This document shows positions 35,384 through 44,997 of a stretch of DNA of 64,000 nucleotides, in pieces. Each line of letters begins with the position of its first letter. The stretch's first letter is position 1. The notes beneath the pieces are model-generated. The model was given only the letters and a program-made list of their open reading frames with translations, had not been told where the DNA came from and searched no databases. The DNA comes from Anaerolineaceae bacterium UBA5404 (GTDB lineage: Bacteria > Chloroflexota > Anaerolineae > Anaerolineales > Anaerolineaceae): positions 62,001 to 126,000 of the forward strand of contig DHNY01000010.1 of NCBI GenBank assembly GCA_002409625.1, written 5' to 3'. The position numbers and the translations under genes were made by a program.

Positions 35384-38300
35384 GCCCGCATATCAACTTT
35401 TCAACTTGATACTCAGACTGGGTTTCAGATTCAGTTAAATCTGTTATGAGCTCGTCCAGGATGGTGAGGCTCTTATCCATGGCTGCCTGGGGTGGCTTGT
35501 GAGCAAGCAATTCCAGGCATGGGATATAGCGCATGTGCCAAAGCATGGTTTGGAAAGCTTCTTTATTGAACCACTCAATGCCTTCGTGTTCGTTGATGAC
35601 CAAAGCTAGTCGGAAATCATTATTGTTTAGTTGTTTTTCAAGGTACACAGGGTGGTCAGCCATTTCAGCCAGGCTCATCGTATGCAGTTGGGCAATCTGC
35701 CAGCGCATGTTGACGAAATATTCGTGAATCTTGTCTATGGGCAAGCCGATAGATCTAAAATGCTCATAAATCCTTGACCTGACTTGTTCTTTGTTCAACA
35801 AGCTGAGCGTTTGTTGGACGCGGTTAGCGTCATAAACTGAGCCACAAAGACGGCTAACAAATGCATAGCTTAGTAAATAAGCTCTTTTGCTTGGCGTTTG
35901 GGTTATTTCTTTTGAGAAAGATTGAATGAAGGGATTGCTGATTTCTGAAATCTCAAGCTTGTTTTCTTCTTCATCTTTTTCTTGGTAATATTTCAAGGTT
36001 TTGAGCGCTTCAATGAGAGCCCTTATTTCTTGCAAGACGGGCTCTTGATCATCATTTACTGCGCCAACCATGGATTGTGAAATGGTGTTCAATCTCCGCC
36101 ATTGATCGATTGACTGTTCGATGTAAAGTAACTTTTCATCTACGGTTTGGCTGTGGTAAACATTCCCAAGATTTTGCAAGGTCGCATCCAGAGCCTGCAA
36201 AAGTGGTTGCAATTGAAGGTCATCCAAGCTGGCTTCTAGATTGTCCACGCCACGGCCTTGCAAGTGACGATGCAGCTGGGCATATTGTTCTCCATAGGCA
36301 ACGTGAAAGTCAGTTAACACCATGCGTTCATAGGCGTTGAGGGCAAAGTAAAGACCTTTATCATGCACCTCATGCATTGGACGCAGATAGCTTTTGCGGC
36401 TAACTTGATCGCGCATAACCAGGAAACCCTCGCGATTTTCAGGTAATCGCAATGCTTGGGCAAGGTTTTGGGTATGTAACTGGCCATCATTACCATGTTT
36501 GACTAAATAAGGCGCCGAGGTTTTGATCCATCCTGTGGCATTGCCAAAATGATTGTTATAAATAACCAAAGCAGCTGTGTTGCCAATGGCATTGCTGTAT
36601 GCAAAGACGTTCTCATTCACTTCATGTTCGGTTGGCTTGAAGTCATAAAGTCTAAAATCAGCAACCTCTGCAAACAGTTTCCGACGGTGCAAGATTGGGA
36701 AAATATTATGGCGATGGGCGTCCACAAAGCCTTGGTCGGGTTGTTCATCCCAATAAGGACGGTAATATTCCATGCCATACTTCTCGTTGTATCCCTCAAT
36801 CTGACCATGTCCGAACATGGGCAAACCGGGCATCGTGGCAAGAAGGGTGCAAATGCCAAAGTATTTATCGCCTTTGCCGAATTGTTCGACCGCTGTTTTT
36901 TCATCGGGGTTGTTCATGAAGTTCACATAGCGTTTGAGGATTTCAGGGTCAAAGACGAGCGTGCTTTTTATTAGCTGGCGGTACTTGGCATTTTCTTCGT
37001 TGCGCAACATGTTCATAAAGGCGCTGTTATAAACTCTGTGCATGCCCAATGAGCGCACAAAATAGCCTTCCATCAGCCAAAACGCCTCGGCAAGTAGCAA
37101 GGTATCGGGCACTTCTGCTGCCACCCGATCCACAACCTCACGCCAAAATTCTTCAGGCATGGCTTGATCAAAGGCTTGTTTGCTCATGGCATGTTCGGCG
37201 CGTGAAGGAATATCACCTCCGGTGCCTGGTTGGGGGAACCAAAGCCTTTGGAAGTGTTTTTTCGTTAGGGTCATGGCGGCATCAAAGCGAATAATAGGGA
37301 ATTGACGGGCGACATGCAAAATAGTTTGGATGGCGGCTTCGCGAACTTCTGGATTGAGGTAATTAAGTTGTGCAGTGTCATTCCAAGGCATGCTTGTGCC
37401 GTCATTGCCATGGTAGATGTATCTTGTTTTGCCACTTTGATGGTCGTAATGTTTAAAGACGACCGCCGCGTCGGTGCGATTGTAATAGTGGTCTTCAAGT
37501 TTAATGCTCACTTTGGGATCAGATGAGAGCTCGGGACCATCAAAGGAATATACCGGGTATGGGCTTTGATCAAGGCTAATGAACCAATCGGGGTGGTCAT
37601 GCACCCAATCAGAGTCGATGCCCATATGATTAGGTACCATATCCGATGCCAGGCGGATTCCGCGTTGGGCACAACGATGGCTCAGGTTTTGATAAGCGGC
37701 TTCGCCACCGAGGGCAGCTGCGATTTGATAGCGTTCAAGCGAGTAGGCTGAGGCGACTGCATCGGGGTTGCCACAAAGTTGCTTGATGGTTTGGGAAGCT
37801 TGGCTGCGTTCCCAAAGTCCAATCAACCATAGGGCTGTAAAACCCCATTGGGCTAATTCGTCCAATGTTTCGTCAGGGATTTGATCGAGGCGCGTGATCT
37901 CCCTGCCATATTGACGGGCAAGTTGGCTCAACCAGACAAAGCTGTTTTTAGCGATCATCACCACTTTTGGCATCCAATCGCTATCGGGGCTGTAATTTTC
38001 GATGTTTTCAAGGTCGCCTTCACGTTTTTGATCTGCCCAAAATTCCGCTGAATAATCGGGCAGATAAGTTGGCGCGTAGTCATCGTAGAAAGGTACATGA
38101 ACGTAAAAGGCTTTGGCGTCCTCAGCGATGTGGTCGATGGCACTTAAAATTTTGCTTAGCCGTTCGCCGATATGCTCGGTCCAATGGCTGGAAATGTAGT
38201 CCAATTGCTCACTCAGCGAGTTGGGGAATAGGATAGCTGGTTGGCGTAAGAAGCTAATTAGATCCAGGTTTTCTGTGCCAAAAGGCGGTTGTACCTTAAA

Positions 38301-38858
38301 GAAGCTTTGGACGCTTTTAATGAGCGTTTGGTAATCACTGTTTTGCGTAAGGAAGGCGTCGGTAAAGAGTTCCTGATAAGGTTCGGCGGCTGGGTTTTGG
38401 TTGAGCAGCCAGGTGAGGATGAGCTCTTCGAGAATTAGCTGGGCGTTGGGAGTTTGCTCAGTTTTACCAAGATAATAATCAATGGTTGCCATTTTGCCAC
38501 GATAGACATCCAAAGCGGGGAAGAGTTCGCTGTAAGTGAGCAGGGTTTTCTTGACTTTATAGGGTGCCAGGTCGGCTTGGAGTGCCTCAAAAAGCTGAGC
38601 CTGAAGCTCTTTACCGTGCAAATCATAATAGCGCTTAAAAATGATATGCGATATTTCGTCCAAGAGTCCGAGTGCGTTTATTTGACCAGGTTGAATATAC
38701 GTGCTTGGATCTTGGGGGTTTTTGCGCAGGGCGTTTAACTTTTGAGTAAAGTTGCGGACTGCTTGAAAGTTGACAAAGACGAAATTGCCATCAAAGGCAA
38801 ATAGTTGCTCGTCAAATTGGTATTTATCTCTTGCTGAATTAATGATGTGGAAATCCAT
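35376..38858 (-). CDS. Very large GH13-type alpha-amylase family protein
   Basis: The 1160-residue protein has the four GH13 regions: DMVPNH (~405), IIRFDAAMTL with catalytic Asp (~525), LLAEAFW with catalytic Glu (~585), and later GLPMFGHGQIEG. A ~380-residue N-terminal part and a ~400-residue C-terminal part rich in helices and Gln flank the barrel; neither is recognised. Both catalytic acids are there. There is no signal peptide, so it probably acts on cytoplasmic alpha-glucan. RBS AGGAGG precedes the start. Its size is unusual for GH13 (typically 450-750 residues). Confidence 0.85.
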   Translation of the reverse strand: MDFHIINSARDKYQFDEQLFAFDGNFVFVNFQAVRNFTQKLNALRKNPQDPSTYIQPGQINALGLLDEISHIIFKRYYDLHGKELQAQLFEALQADLAPYKVKKTLLTYSELFPALDVYRGKMATIDYYLGKTEQTPNAQLILEELILTWLLNQNPAAEPYQELFTDAFLTQNSDYQTLIKSVQSFFKVQPPFGTENLDLISFLRQPAILFPNSLSEQLDYISSHWTEHIGERLSKILSAIDHIAEDAKAFYVHVPFYDDYAPTYLPDYSAEFWADQKREGDLENIENYSPDSDWMPKVVMIAKNSFVWLSQLARQYGREITRLDQIPDETLDELAQWGFTALWLIGLWERSQASQTIKQLCGNPDAVASAYSLERYQIAAALGGEAAYQNLSHRCAQRGIRLASDMVPNHMGIDSDWVHDHPDWFISLDQSPYPVYSFDGPELSSDPKVSIKLEDHYYNRTDAAVVFKHYDHQSGKTRYIYHGNDGTSMPWNDTAQLNYLNPEVREAAIQTILHVARQFPIIRFDAAMTLTKKHFQRLWFPQPGTGGDIPSRAEHAMSKQAFDQAMPEEFWREVVDRVAAEVPDTLLLAEAFWLMEGYFVRSLGMHRVYNSAFMNMLRNEENAKYRQLIKSTLVFDPEILKRYVNFMNNPDEKTAVEQFGKGDKYFGICTLLATMPGLPMFGHGQIEGYNEKYGMEYYRPYWDEQPDQGFVDAHRHNIFPILHRRKLFAEVADFRLYDFKPTEHEVNENVFAYSNAIGNTAALVIYNNHFGNATGWIKTSAPYLVKHGNDGQLHTQNLAQALRLPENREGFLVMRDQVSRKSYLRPMHEVHDKGLYFALNAYERMVLTDFHVAYGEQYAQLHRHLQGRGVDNLEASLDDLQLQPLLQALDATLQNLGNVYHSQTVDEKLLYIEQSIDQWRRLNTISQSMVGAVNDDQEPVLQEIRALIEALKTLKYYQEKDEEENKLEISEISNPFIQSFSKEITQTPSKRAYLLSYAFVSRLCGSVYDANRVQQTLSLLNKEQVRSRIYEHFRSIGLPIDKIHEYFVNMRWQIAQLHTMSLAEMADHPVYLEKQLNNNDFRLALVINEHEGIEWFNKEAFQTMLWHMRYIPCLELLAHKPPQAAMDKSLTILDELITDLTESETQSEYQVEKLICGLK

Positions 38859-38972
38859 AAAGCCTCCTGGTCAGTTGCTTAACGTTCAATAATTCTATCA
38901 TTCTAAATGCAAAATTGGGTATGAAGGATGAGTCCTAAAGCAAAGATTTACGGAAAAGGTGATCAACAAAGG

Positions 38973-38999
38973 AAAAAAGCCAGTTTTCGCTGGCTTTTT
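38973..38999 (-). terminator. Intrinsic terminator after the broken beta-helix gene
   Basis: AAAAAGCCAG (38974-38983) and CTGGCTTTTT (38990-38999) pair around TTTTCG; on the minus strand the stem ends in a T run. Confidence 0.88.
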
Positions 39000-39026
39000 A
39001 ACTGTTTGTGATTGTTTGGGGATTTG

Positions 39027-40427
39027 TTACTTTGCTATAACTGGCAAGTGAAGCATAAAGAGCTTTAACTCATAAGCACCGGAATCGCAAAAACTATCAT
39101 CACGAGGCATGCCTCTTTGGTCGGTTTCGAGTACCAAGAGTTCCGGATCTGAACCACCACCTTTAGCTGAATGAAAATCATAGTATTGGCAATTTCCCAT
39201 GCGTAAATCCCTTGCGGGGGAATCTGGCATAAGGGCTCTGGTTGGTGTTGGTCCGCCATAATTTGCCAGGTCGAGTAATCCGACTTGTTCATGGCTAACT
39301 TGAACATCACCATTCAGTGTATCTGGGCTACAAGAGTCGTCGGTTACGACATTGCCTGATTTTGAAGGTAGATAGCCGTCGTCCATAAGGCAGTTTTTGC
39401 CCGTATTGCCTTCATCATTAGGAAGGTTGACCAGGATGCTGAAATATAAGCGCAAGCTATACCTGTTCCAAATGTTGTCTGAACCACGTGCCACCAGGGT
39501 GGAGTGTTGAATCCACAAATCTGTACCTCCATTGATATTCATTCCTGACTTTGAACCATCTCCGGCGATGTTATCACTCATTGTACTGTTGACCATATTT
39601 AATCGTTTGGAAGTCATAATATGGATAGCGTATTGTGGGTCGGTAGTGGCGATGTTATGGTGAATGCTTGTCTCTTTTATTTGATCTGGATCCTTATATT
39701 TCGACACAGTGCTGGAGTAGGCATATATTACAGATCGGTTTTCGGCTTTATTATGGTCTAGCTCACAGTTATAGAGATAAAACTGGGAATCAGACGTATA
39801 AATAGCACCGCCTAAACCGACATTATGACCAACTGGGCGGGCTTCATTGTTGGTCAAGCGCACAGTATTCAACGCCAATACTGAATTCGTGAGACTGATT
39901 GCGCCACCACGTGACCCGTCTCCATCTTCAACAAGACCGTTTTTTAGCACGAGGTTTTGCATCCAGACAAGACGGTTACTTCCAATTTCGAGGATGCGGT
40001 CAATTTGGTTTGCGTCAATAATCGGTCTGTTTTTAAGGTCACCTTGTCCACTGATGATAATCAAATTACCTTTTCCCTCGGCGGCATCATGGATGTCGAG
40101 ATCGCCAAAGGTGCGCTCATGGTTTTCTGGGTGAGAGGGCTCGGTGAGGGTTAGTTTATAGGTGCCAGATGGAACAATGATCTCAACAATTTAGTTATCG
40201 AAAAAGGATGCCTCAGAAATGGCAGCCCGCAATGAACAGGGTCCACCTGTAATTGATCCGACACTGCAAACGCTGTTTATAGCAAAATCTTCCCCATCTT
40301 CGAATGTGTTAACTTCGATGGTCACATCAGGTACGACTTGTGTTTGATTGGCAGAAACAGGCTGAACAGAATTAGTCAGACCTCCCATTAGTGTAAGGAC
40401 AATAATGGTAGAAAACAAAAAAAGCAT
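39027..40427 (-). pseudogene. Secreted right-handed beta-helix protein, interrupted by a stop codon
   Basis: A start at 40427 gives a signal peptide (FLFSTIIVLTLMGGL) and the start of a beta-helix protein (CSLRAAISEASFFDN), then TAA at 40191-40193. The same frame stays open after it (IVEIIVPSGTYKLTL) and runs to 39027, so one in-frame stop splits a protein of about 466 residues. The downstream part shows parallel beta-helix features (RGGAISLTNSVLALNTVRLTNNEARPVG). A second defect may sit at the 5' end: the RBS AAAGGAGGG (40442-40450) leads to two ATGs in a different frame that would read into this one with one more A in the seven-A run (40429-40435). Family members are surface or adhesion-type proteins. 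Confidence 0.75.
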
Positions 40428-40478
40428 ATTTTTTTCATCATCCCTCCTTTGGAGATTTAAAAAATTTGTGATTAATTA

Positions 40479-40508
40479 ATTATAACGAGAATTTGCTATT
40501 TCTAACAA
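40479..40508 (-). promoter_or_regulatory. Promoter of the broken beta-helix gene
   Basis: Minus strand: -35 TTGTTA (40503-40508), 18-bp spacer, -10 TATAAT (40479-40484), about 30 bases before the RBS. Its good state suggests the gene was lost recently or is still transcribed. The rest of 40509-40705 shows no feature I can name. Confidence 0.65.
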
Positions 40509-40705
40509 GTTTTTTTATCTTTATTTATTTTTTGTTGGCGATAGGCTACGGTTCAAGGTCTCAAGATGTTTAACTTTGCCATTTATTATGGTCTGCATTC
40601 TTGAATTACGTAGATCAAAGAGAGGATTTGTTTGGAAAAACTGTTTCGATTCAGGATGACAAACATTAAATACACCTGCCGGTCACGTTTTTGAGTACCG
40701 CTTGA

Positions 40706-41881
40706 TTACTCCCGGGTAAAAATGTGCGTTGTTACACTCGAGCCCGTGCCGCTGATATTCTGGGTCATTGCAAACCTGGCATTTTCAATTTGGTTTTTAG
40801 CACTTAATCCAAGTAACTGGTGATAGGACTCAATGATTTGATAAATTCCAGAAGCACCAATGGGGTTGCCTCGCGCTTTGAGTCCACCCATGCTTGCCAC
40901 AGGAATAGAACCCTTAAGGTTTAGCTTGCCGGCGTTTGCCAGTTGGGGAGCCTGACCTCTTTCTGCAAAACCGCTGGCTTCGAGTGAAAGAGCTGCCAGG
41001 ATGGTGTAGGCGTCATGATATTCAAACAAATGCAAATCACTTGGAATTAAGCCCGTTTGCGCATAGACTTGCTTGGAGGAATGCTCCACGGCGGACAAGC
41101 TTAGTGATCTTATGCGGTTTTCCAAGCCTAGTTTGTCACTTGCCGAACTGCTGGCAATCATGCGTACATTCCTTTGGCCTGTAATCGGACGGTTGCTAAG
41201 CACAATAGCTGCCGCGCCATCCACGCTTGCCGCCGCATCAAAAGTGTTAATAGGTTCCGAAAGCATTGGGGCTTTTAGATAAGTTTCTTTGCTGATGGCT
41301 CGTTGGAACCGCGCAAAGGGATTGTTTACCGCGTTTTCATAAGGAATGGTGGTGAATGCTGCGAAATCTTCTAAAGTCCAGTTGAATTCATGCATGTATC
41401 GGCGCATCAGCATGGCATTTTGGCTGGTGAGCGTTGTGCCTAAGTCACTTTCAAGGTCCAGGTCCAGGACTGCTGCCTGTGTGGCATCCAATTCGCTGCT
41501 GGGCACATCGGTCATTTTTTCAGCGCCAATAACCAGGGCTGTGTCCACTTCGCCCGAAGCAATGGCTTGGGCAGCAACACGAAAGGCTTGAGCGCCTGAG
41601 GCATCACCAGCTTCAATTAAGACGGCTGGTTTATTGTGAAATCCAAGCCAATCCGCCAAAAGCGTTCCTAACTGCAGTTGTTTATTTGAAACCCCAGCTA
41701 ATAAATTGCCCACAACGAGCATATCAGGGTAAGCCAATTGGCTGGAACGGGTCGTATCCAAAGCAGGCTGAGCATTTTCTAGTGCTATAAGTGCAGCATC
41801 CCCAGCCAACTCTTTGAGGGATTTGTCCCAGGATTCTAAAACAGGGATTTGACCAACACCAACGATGTAAACTTTATTCAT
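40706..41881 (-). CDS. Thiolase-fold protein with substituted catalytic residues
   Basis: The 391-residue protein has the thiolase fold of the SCPx/archaeal acetyl-CoA acetyltransferase type: KVYIVGVGQIPVLESWDKSL, GLKARGNPIGASGIYQI and the HDAYTI motif. The nucleophile position normally read as CASG is DASG (EAGDASGAQAFR), and the conserved GHPxGA is GNPIGA, so both the Cys and one His expected for condensation or thiolysis are missing. The protein may be inactive, may bind CoA without catalysis, or may use another chemistry. It is transcribed divergently from a cyclase-type amidohydrolase. Confidence 0.8.
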   Translation of the reverse strand: MNKVYIVGVGQIPVLESWDKSLKELAGDAALIALENAQPALDTTRSSQLAYPDMLVVGNLLAGVSNKQLQLGTLLADWLGFHNKPAVLIEAGDASGAQAFRVAAQAIASGEVDTALVIGAEKMTDVPSSELDATQAAVLDLDLESDLGTTLTSQNAMLMRRYMHEFNWTLEDFAAFTTIPYENAVNNPFARFQRAISKETYLKAPMLSEPINTFDAAASVDGAAAIVLSNRPITGQRNVRMIASSSASDKLGLENRIRSLSLSAVEHSSKQVYAQTGLIPSDLHLFEYHDAYTILAALSLEASGFAERGQAPQLANAGKLNLKGSIPVASMGGLKARGNPIGASGIYQIIESYHQLLGLSAKNQIENARFAMTQNISGTGSSVTTHIFTRE

Positions 41882-41913
41882 AAGGCAGTCCTTTCAAAAC
41901 TAATTGTAGCTTG

Positions 41914-41933
41914 TTAAACTATCTTAAACTATC
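41914..41933. repeat. Tandem 10-bp repeat in the thiolase/cyclase divergent promoter region
   Basis: TTAAACTATC occurs twice end to end, exactly one DNA turn apart, 8 bases before the TATAAT of the cyclase gene (41942-41947) and upstream of the thiolase start. Position and 10-bp period suggest a regulator site. Confidence 0.5.
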
Positions 41934-41962
41934 AAAGCTCGTATAATTGCAGCAGAGGTCCT

Positions 41963-42601
41963 ATGAAACTATATGACATTTCCATAAATTTGCATGAAGG
42001 TATGGTTACTTGGCCAGGTGATCCAGCGGTAAAAATTGATTGGGTGACGCGTATTGGCAAAGATAGTGATGCCAACATCAGTGCTTTAAGTTATGGTCTG
42101 CACACGGGCACACATATCGATGTACCTAAACATTTTTTGGATGATGGCTGGGATATGGACAATCTGGATTTGGGGGTTTTGCTTGGTGAATGTGAAGTCG
42201 TTCAGGTGCCCAATGACTGTGATTTAATTTGCCGAGAGGATTTAGAGGCTTTGGAGATAGGCACCTTTGAGCGGGTGCTGTTTAAGACGCGCAATAGCCA
42301 GACCTGGCCGAAGGATGCGGTGGATTTTGATGAAGGTTTTGTTGCTCTTGGTCCGAGTGGGGCGGATTATTTGGTAGAAAAAGGCTGTAAATTGGTTGGG
42401 ATTGATTATTTGTCAATTGCGCCTTTTAATGACCCACCAACGACACATAAGCGGTTGTTGGAAGCCAGTGTGGTGATTTTGGAGGGTTTGGATTTGTCGG
42501 ACGTTGAGCCAGGGCGTTATGAATTGATTTGCTTGCCGATTAAATTGATGGGTAGAGAAGGCGCGCCGGCGAGGGCAATCTTGCGACAACTAACCGATTA
42601 A
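41963..42601 (+). CDS. Cyclase / kynurenine-formamidase-like metal hydrolase
   Basis: The protein has 212 residues with the family metal motif HTGTHIDVPKHF (HxGTHxDxPxH) near residue 47 and LYDISINLHEGMVTWPGDP at the start. The family covers arylformamidases (KynB), isatin hydrolases and polyketide cyclases. No tryptophan-pathway gene adjoins it, so the substrate is open. AGAGG precedes the start. The TAA stop is also the beginning of the first copy of the TTAATGCGCGTAG repeat. Confidence 0.8.
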   Translation: MKLYDISINLHEGMVTWPGDPAVKIDWVTRIGKDSDANISALSYGLHTGTHIDVPKHFLDDGWDMDNLDLGVLLGECEVVQVPNDCDLICREDLEALEIGTFERVLFKTRNSQTWPKDAVDFDEGFVALGPSGADYLVEKGCKLVGIDYLSIAPFNDPPTTHKRLLEASVVILEGLDLSDVEPGRYELICLPIKLMGREGAPARAILRQLTD

Positions 42602-43032
42602 TGCGCGTAGCCACTTAGTAAGAGGCTAAAATTCCAGGAAAAATGGGGAAACCAAGGGAAAATTGTACAAGGATCTTCATGTTGGACCGTTATTAATGCG
42701 CGTAGCCACTTAGCAGAGATGAAAACAATAGAATAAATCAGGGAAGCGTGACTTTGTTCGCCTAATTATCGTGTGTAGGCACTTATCATTCCGTATAGGC
42801 ACTTTCAAGGAAGAAAGTGTTTACATAAAACGTTGAGGTTTATTGCAACACCAAGTAATTAATGCGCATAGCCACTTGTTAGAGAGAAAATCAATAGAAT
42901 AAACGAGGGAGGCGAGGCAGTATTTGCCTCGTTGTTGCGTGAAGACATTTAGAGTGAGGGAAATGTTTACAGAAAACGTTGGGGCCCATTGCAACACTAA
43001 GTGGTTAATGCGCATAGGCATTTGGTAGATTA
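42598..43032. repeat. Intergenic repeat array A (core TTAATGCGCGTAGCCACTTA)
   Basis: Copies of a degenerate ~26-base core start at 42598, 42693, 42859 and 43005, with weaker partial copies at 42764-42786 and 42791-42806. Longer units also align: GTTTACA-GAAAACGTTG and ATTGCAACAC recur with a 146-base period (42819 and 42965), and CAATAGAATAAA after two core copies. It lies between convergent genes and starts in the cyclase stop codon. No coding potential. The rest of 43033-43120 shows nothing clear. Confidence 0.85.
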
Positions 43033-43120
43033 GTTTTTATTACCTTTGATACACGAAAAGTATGTGGTTTATCTATTGAGAATGCTCTCTTTTCTTTAGA
43101 TTGTTTTGCAGCTTAAGGAA

Positions 43121-43909
43121 TTAATCCTCTATCACTGGCATGGTCAAGAGGTGAAAGGCGAGGGTTTCGAGGTCACGGGCTTTTTTGCCATCGCCGAGAT
43201 CTTCAATAATCTTGCCCAGTTTCTTGGTGATTTTGGGGTCATCCTGTAAAAAGAGGAGTGAGCTTTCGTCATTGGATGCCAGGTCTGCCAAACCGAGCTT
43301 TTCATACAGTTCACTTACCATACCGTAGCTCCACTGATCCGAAATTTGGAGTTCGTCTGCAAGGTCGCGTCTACCAATGGAGTAAATAATCGCCATTCGC
43401 GCAATTTCTTTTTGCCTGGCGGTGATGCCAGCATGTACCCGACGCTTTAAGATGACTTTATCATCAGGAATTTTTAAACCCAAATCAAAAGCGAGCTGAT
43501 AAGTTGTGGGGGTATATACCGGCTTTTCATCAGCAATAAAGGCAATTGACCAACCCAGAGAAGTACCAATTTCATCTTTTAGGAGATAACCAGCTAAAAG
43601 TTCAGGTCTAATCCGAGCCAAAAATCTGCGTTCAGGTCTGGAGCTTATCCCTAAAATCTTGATTGGTTTTTTATTGACAACCTGGGCATTTAGCATGGTG
43701 ATCAAGCCTGGGTTGGATGGCAGTGAATCTAAATCCACAACCAGTAAATCACAAGGAATGTTGTTTTGTGCGAAATGAGCATAAGGGTCCTGGTGGCAGT
43801 TTAATTCTGCTGTTAAACGCGTTCGCCAGTCACGAACAATGAGCAAGGACATCCAGTTTCTTGCAAAAAGGTCGTCACACATGATTGAAACGAATAAATC
43901 TTTGGGCAT
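43121..43909 (-). CDS. Orphan NarL/FixJ-type response regulator
   Basis: The start at ATG 43909 (MPKDLFVSIMCDD, 262 residues) follows GGAG by 7 bases. The N-terminal ~125 residues form a receiver-like domain with an acidic pair (CDD), the phosphoacceptor-like Asp in LLVVDLDS, a Ser in GISS, and a Lys in GYLLKDE. After a linker comes a LuxR/GerE-type helix-turn-helix (ITARQKEIARMAI, RRDLADELQISDQWSYGMVSE). There is no adjacent histidine kinase. The receiver is diverged, so phosphorylation is not certain. The gene is divergent from pfkA. Confidence 0.7.
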   Translation of the reverse strand: MPKDLFVSIMCDDLFARNWMSLLIVRDWRTRLTAELNCHQDPYAHFAQNNIPCDLLVVDLDSLPSNPGLITMLNAQVVNKKPIKILGISSRPERRFLARIRPELLAGYLLKDEIGTSLGWSIAFIADEKPVYTPTTYQLAFDLGLKIPDDKVILKRRVHAGITARQKEIARMAIIYSIGRRDLADELQISDQWSYGMVSELYEKLGLADLASNDESSLLFLQDDPKITKKLGKIIEDLGDGKKARDLETLAFHLLTMPVIED

Positions 43910-43973
43910 AAAGGTCTCCAATAGTTGATGGGTGAATTATAATGGCTAAAGAATAAATGATGGAGAGCTTATT

Positions 43974-44945
43974 ATGATACAAAGAATCGCAGTTTTGACC
44001 AGTGGTGGCGATGCGCCAGGCATGAATGCGGCTATCCGTTCTGTCGTGCGCTGTGCTGTTGAAAAAGGATGGACGACGTTTGGTGTGCGCAATGGTTTTC
44101 AAGGTTTGATTAATGGCATTTTTGAACCGCTTGGCACACGTGAAGTGGGAGGTATTTTACAACGAGGTGGTACCATATTGGGATCAGCCCGATGTGAGGA
44201 GTTTAAAACTGTTGAAGGACGTGAGCTTGCCATTCGCAATTTGAACCAAAAAGGTGTGGACGCTTTGGTTGTTATCGGCGGTAATGGTTCTCAGGCTGGT
44301 GCCAGTGAACTCTATAAAATGGGTTTCCCAACCGTTGGTATCGCTTCAACCATTGATAATGACTTGGTTGGCTCAGATATCACCATTGGTGTTGATACCG
44401 CACTTAATATCGCTTTGGAAGCGATTGACCGCTTGAAGGTTACCGCTTCAAGCCATCAACGTGCCTTTATTGTTGAAGTTATGGGCAGAAATTGTGGTTA
44501 TATCGCACTTATGTCTGGATTGGCAGGTGGCGCGGAAGCGATTACACTACCTGAAGTTGAAACGGATCCGGAACTTTTAGCTGAAGAATTGCGCAAAGCT
44601 TATGAACAAGGCAAAGCGCACGCTATCATCGTTGCTGCAGAAGGCGCTGAATTCAACGCTGAAAGATTGACCGAATACTTCGCTGAGAACCGTGACCGGC
44701 TTGGTTTTAGCATTCGCAGAACAACTTTGGGACATGTTCAGCGCGGTGGTGCACCAGGCGCTTATGATCGTATTTTGGCGAGTAAACTGGGTAAAGGCGC
44801 TATCGACGCCATTGAACGTGGCGAATTTGGCGTGTTGGTTGGGCAAAATGGAAACAATATTATCACCACGCCTTACGAAGCTATTGCTGGAAAAATCAAA
44901 ACCCTCGATCCAGAAACGATTGAGTTGGCAAGAATTTTAGATTAG
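43974..44945 (+). CDS. pfkA: 6-phosphofructokinase
   Basis: The 323-residue protein has TSGGDAPGMNAAIRS, GGNGSQAGASEL, STIDNDLVGSDITIG and EVMGRNCGYIALMSGLAGGAE, as in bacterial PfkA. The Gly in GGNGS at the usual ATP/PPi switch position points to an ATP-dependent enzyme rather than a PPi type. It phosphorylates fructose-6-phosphate in glycolysis. Promoter -10 TATAAT at 43938-43943 and RBS GGAGAG. A bidirectional terminator follows. Confidence 0.95.
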   Translation: MIQRIAVLTSGGDAPGMNAAIRSVVRCAVEKGWTTFGVRNGFQGLINGIFEPLGTREVGGILQRGGTILGSARCEEFKTVEGRELAIRNLNQKGVDALVVIGGNGSQAGASELYKMGFPTVGIASTIDNDLVGSDITIGVDTALNIALEAIDRLKVTASSHQRAFIVEVMGRNCGYIALMSGLAGGAEAITLPEVETDPELLAEELRKAYEQGKAHAIIVAAEGAEFNAERLTEYFAENRDRLGFSIRRTTLGHVQRGGAPGAYDRILASKLGKGAIDAIERGEFGVLVGQNGNNIITTPYEAIAGKIKTLDPETIELARILD

Positions 44946-44970
44946 CTTATTGGAATCTTTAAAAACAGCA

Positions 44971-44997
44971 AAAAAGCTCAGTTCAGCTGAGCTTTTT
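44971..44997 (+). terminator. Bidirectional intrinsic terminator between pfkA and prfB
   Basis: AAAAAGCTCAG and CTGAGCTTTTT form an 11-bp stem with loop TTCAG. It terminates pfkA and the convergent tig-to-prfB gene run, overlapping the last codons of prfB. Confidence 0.92.
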
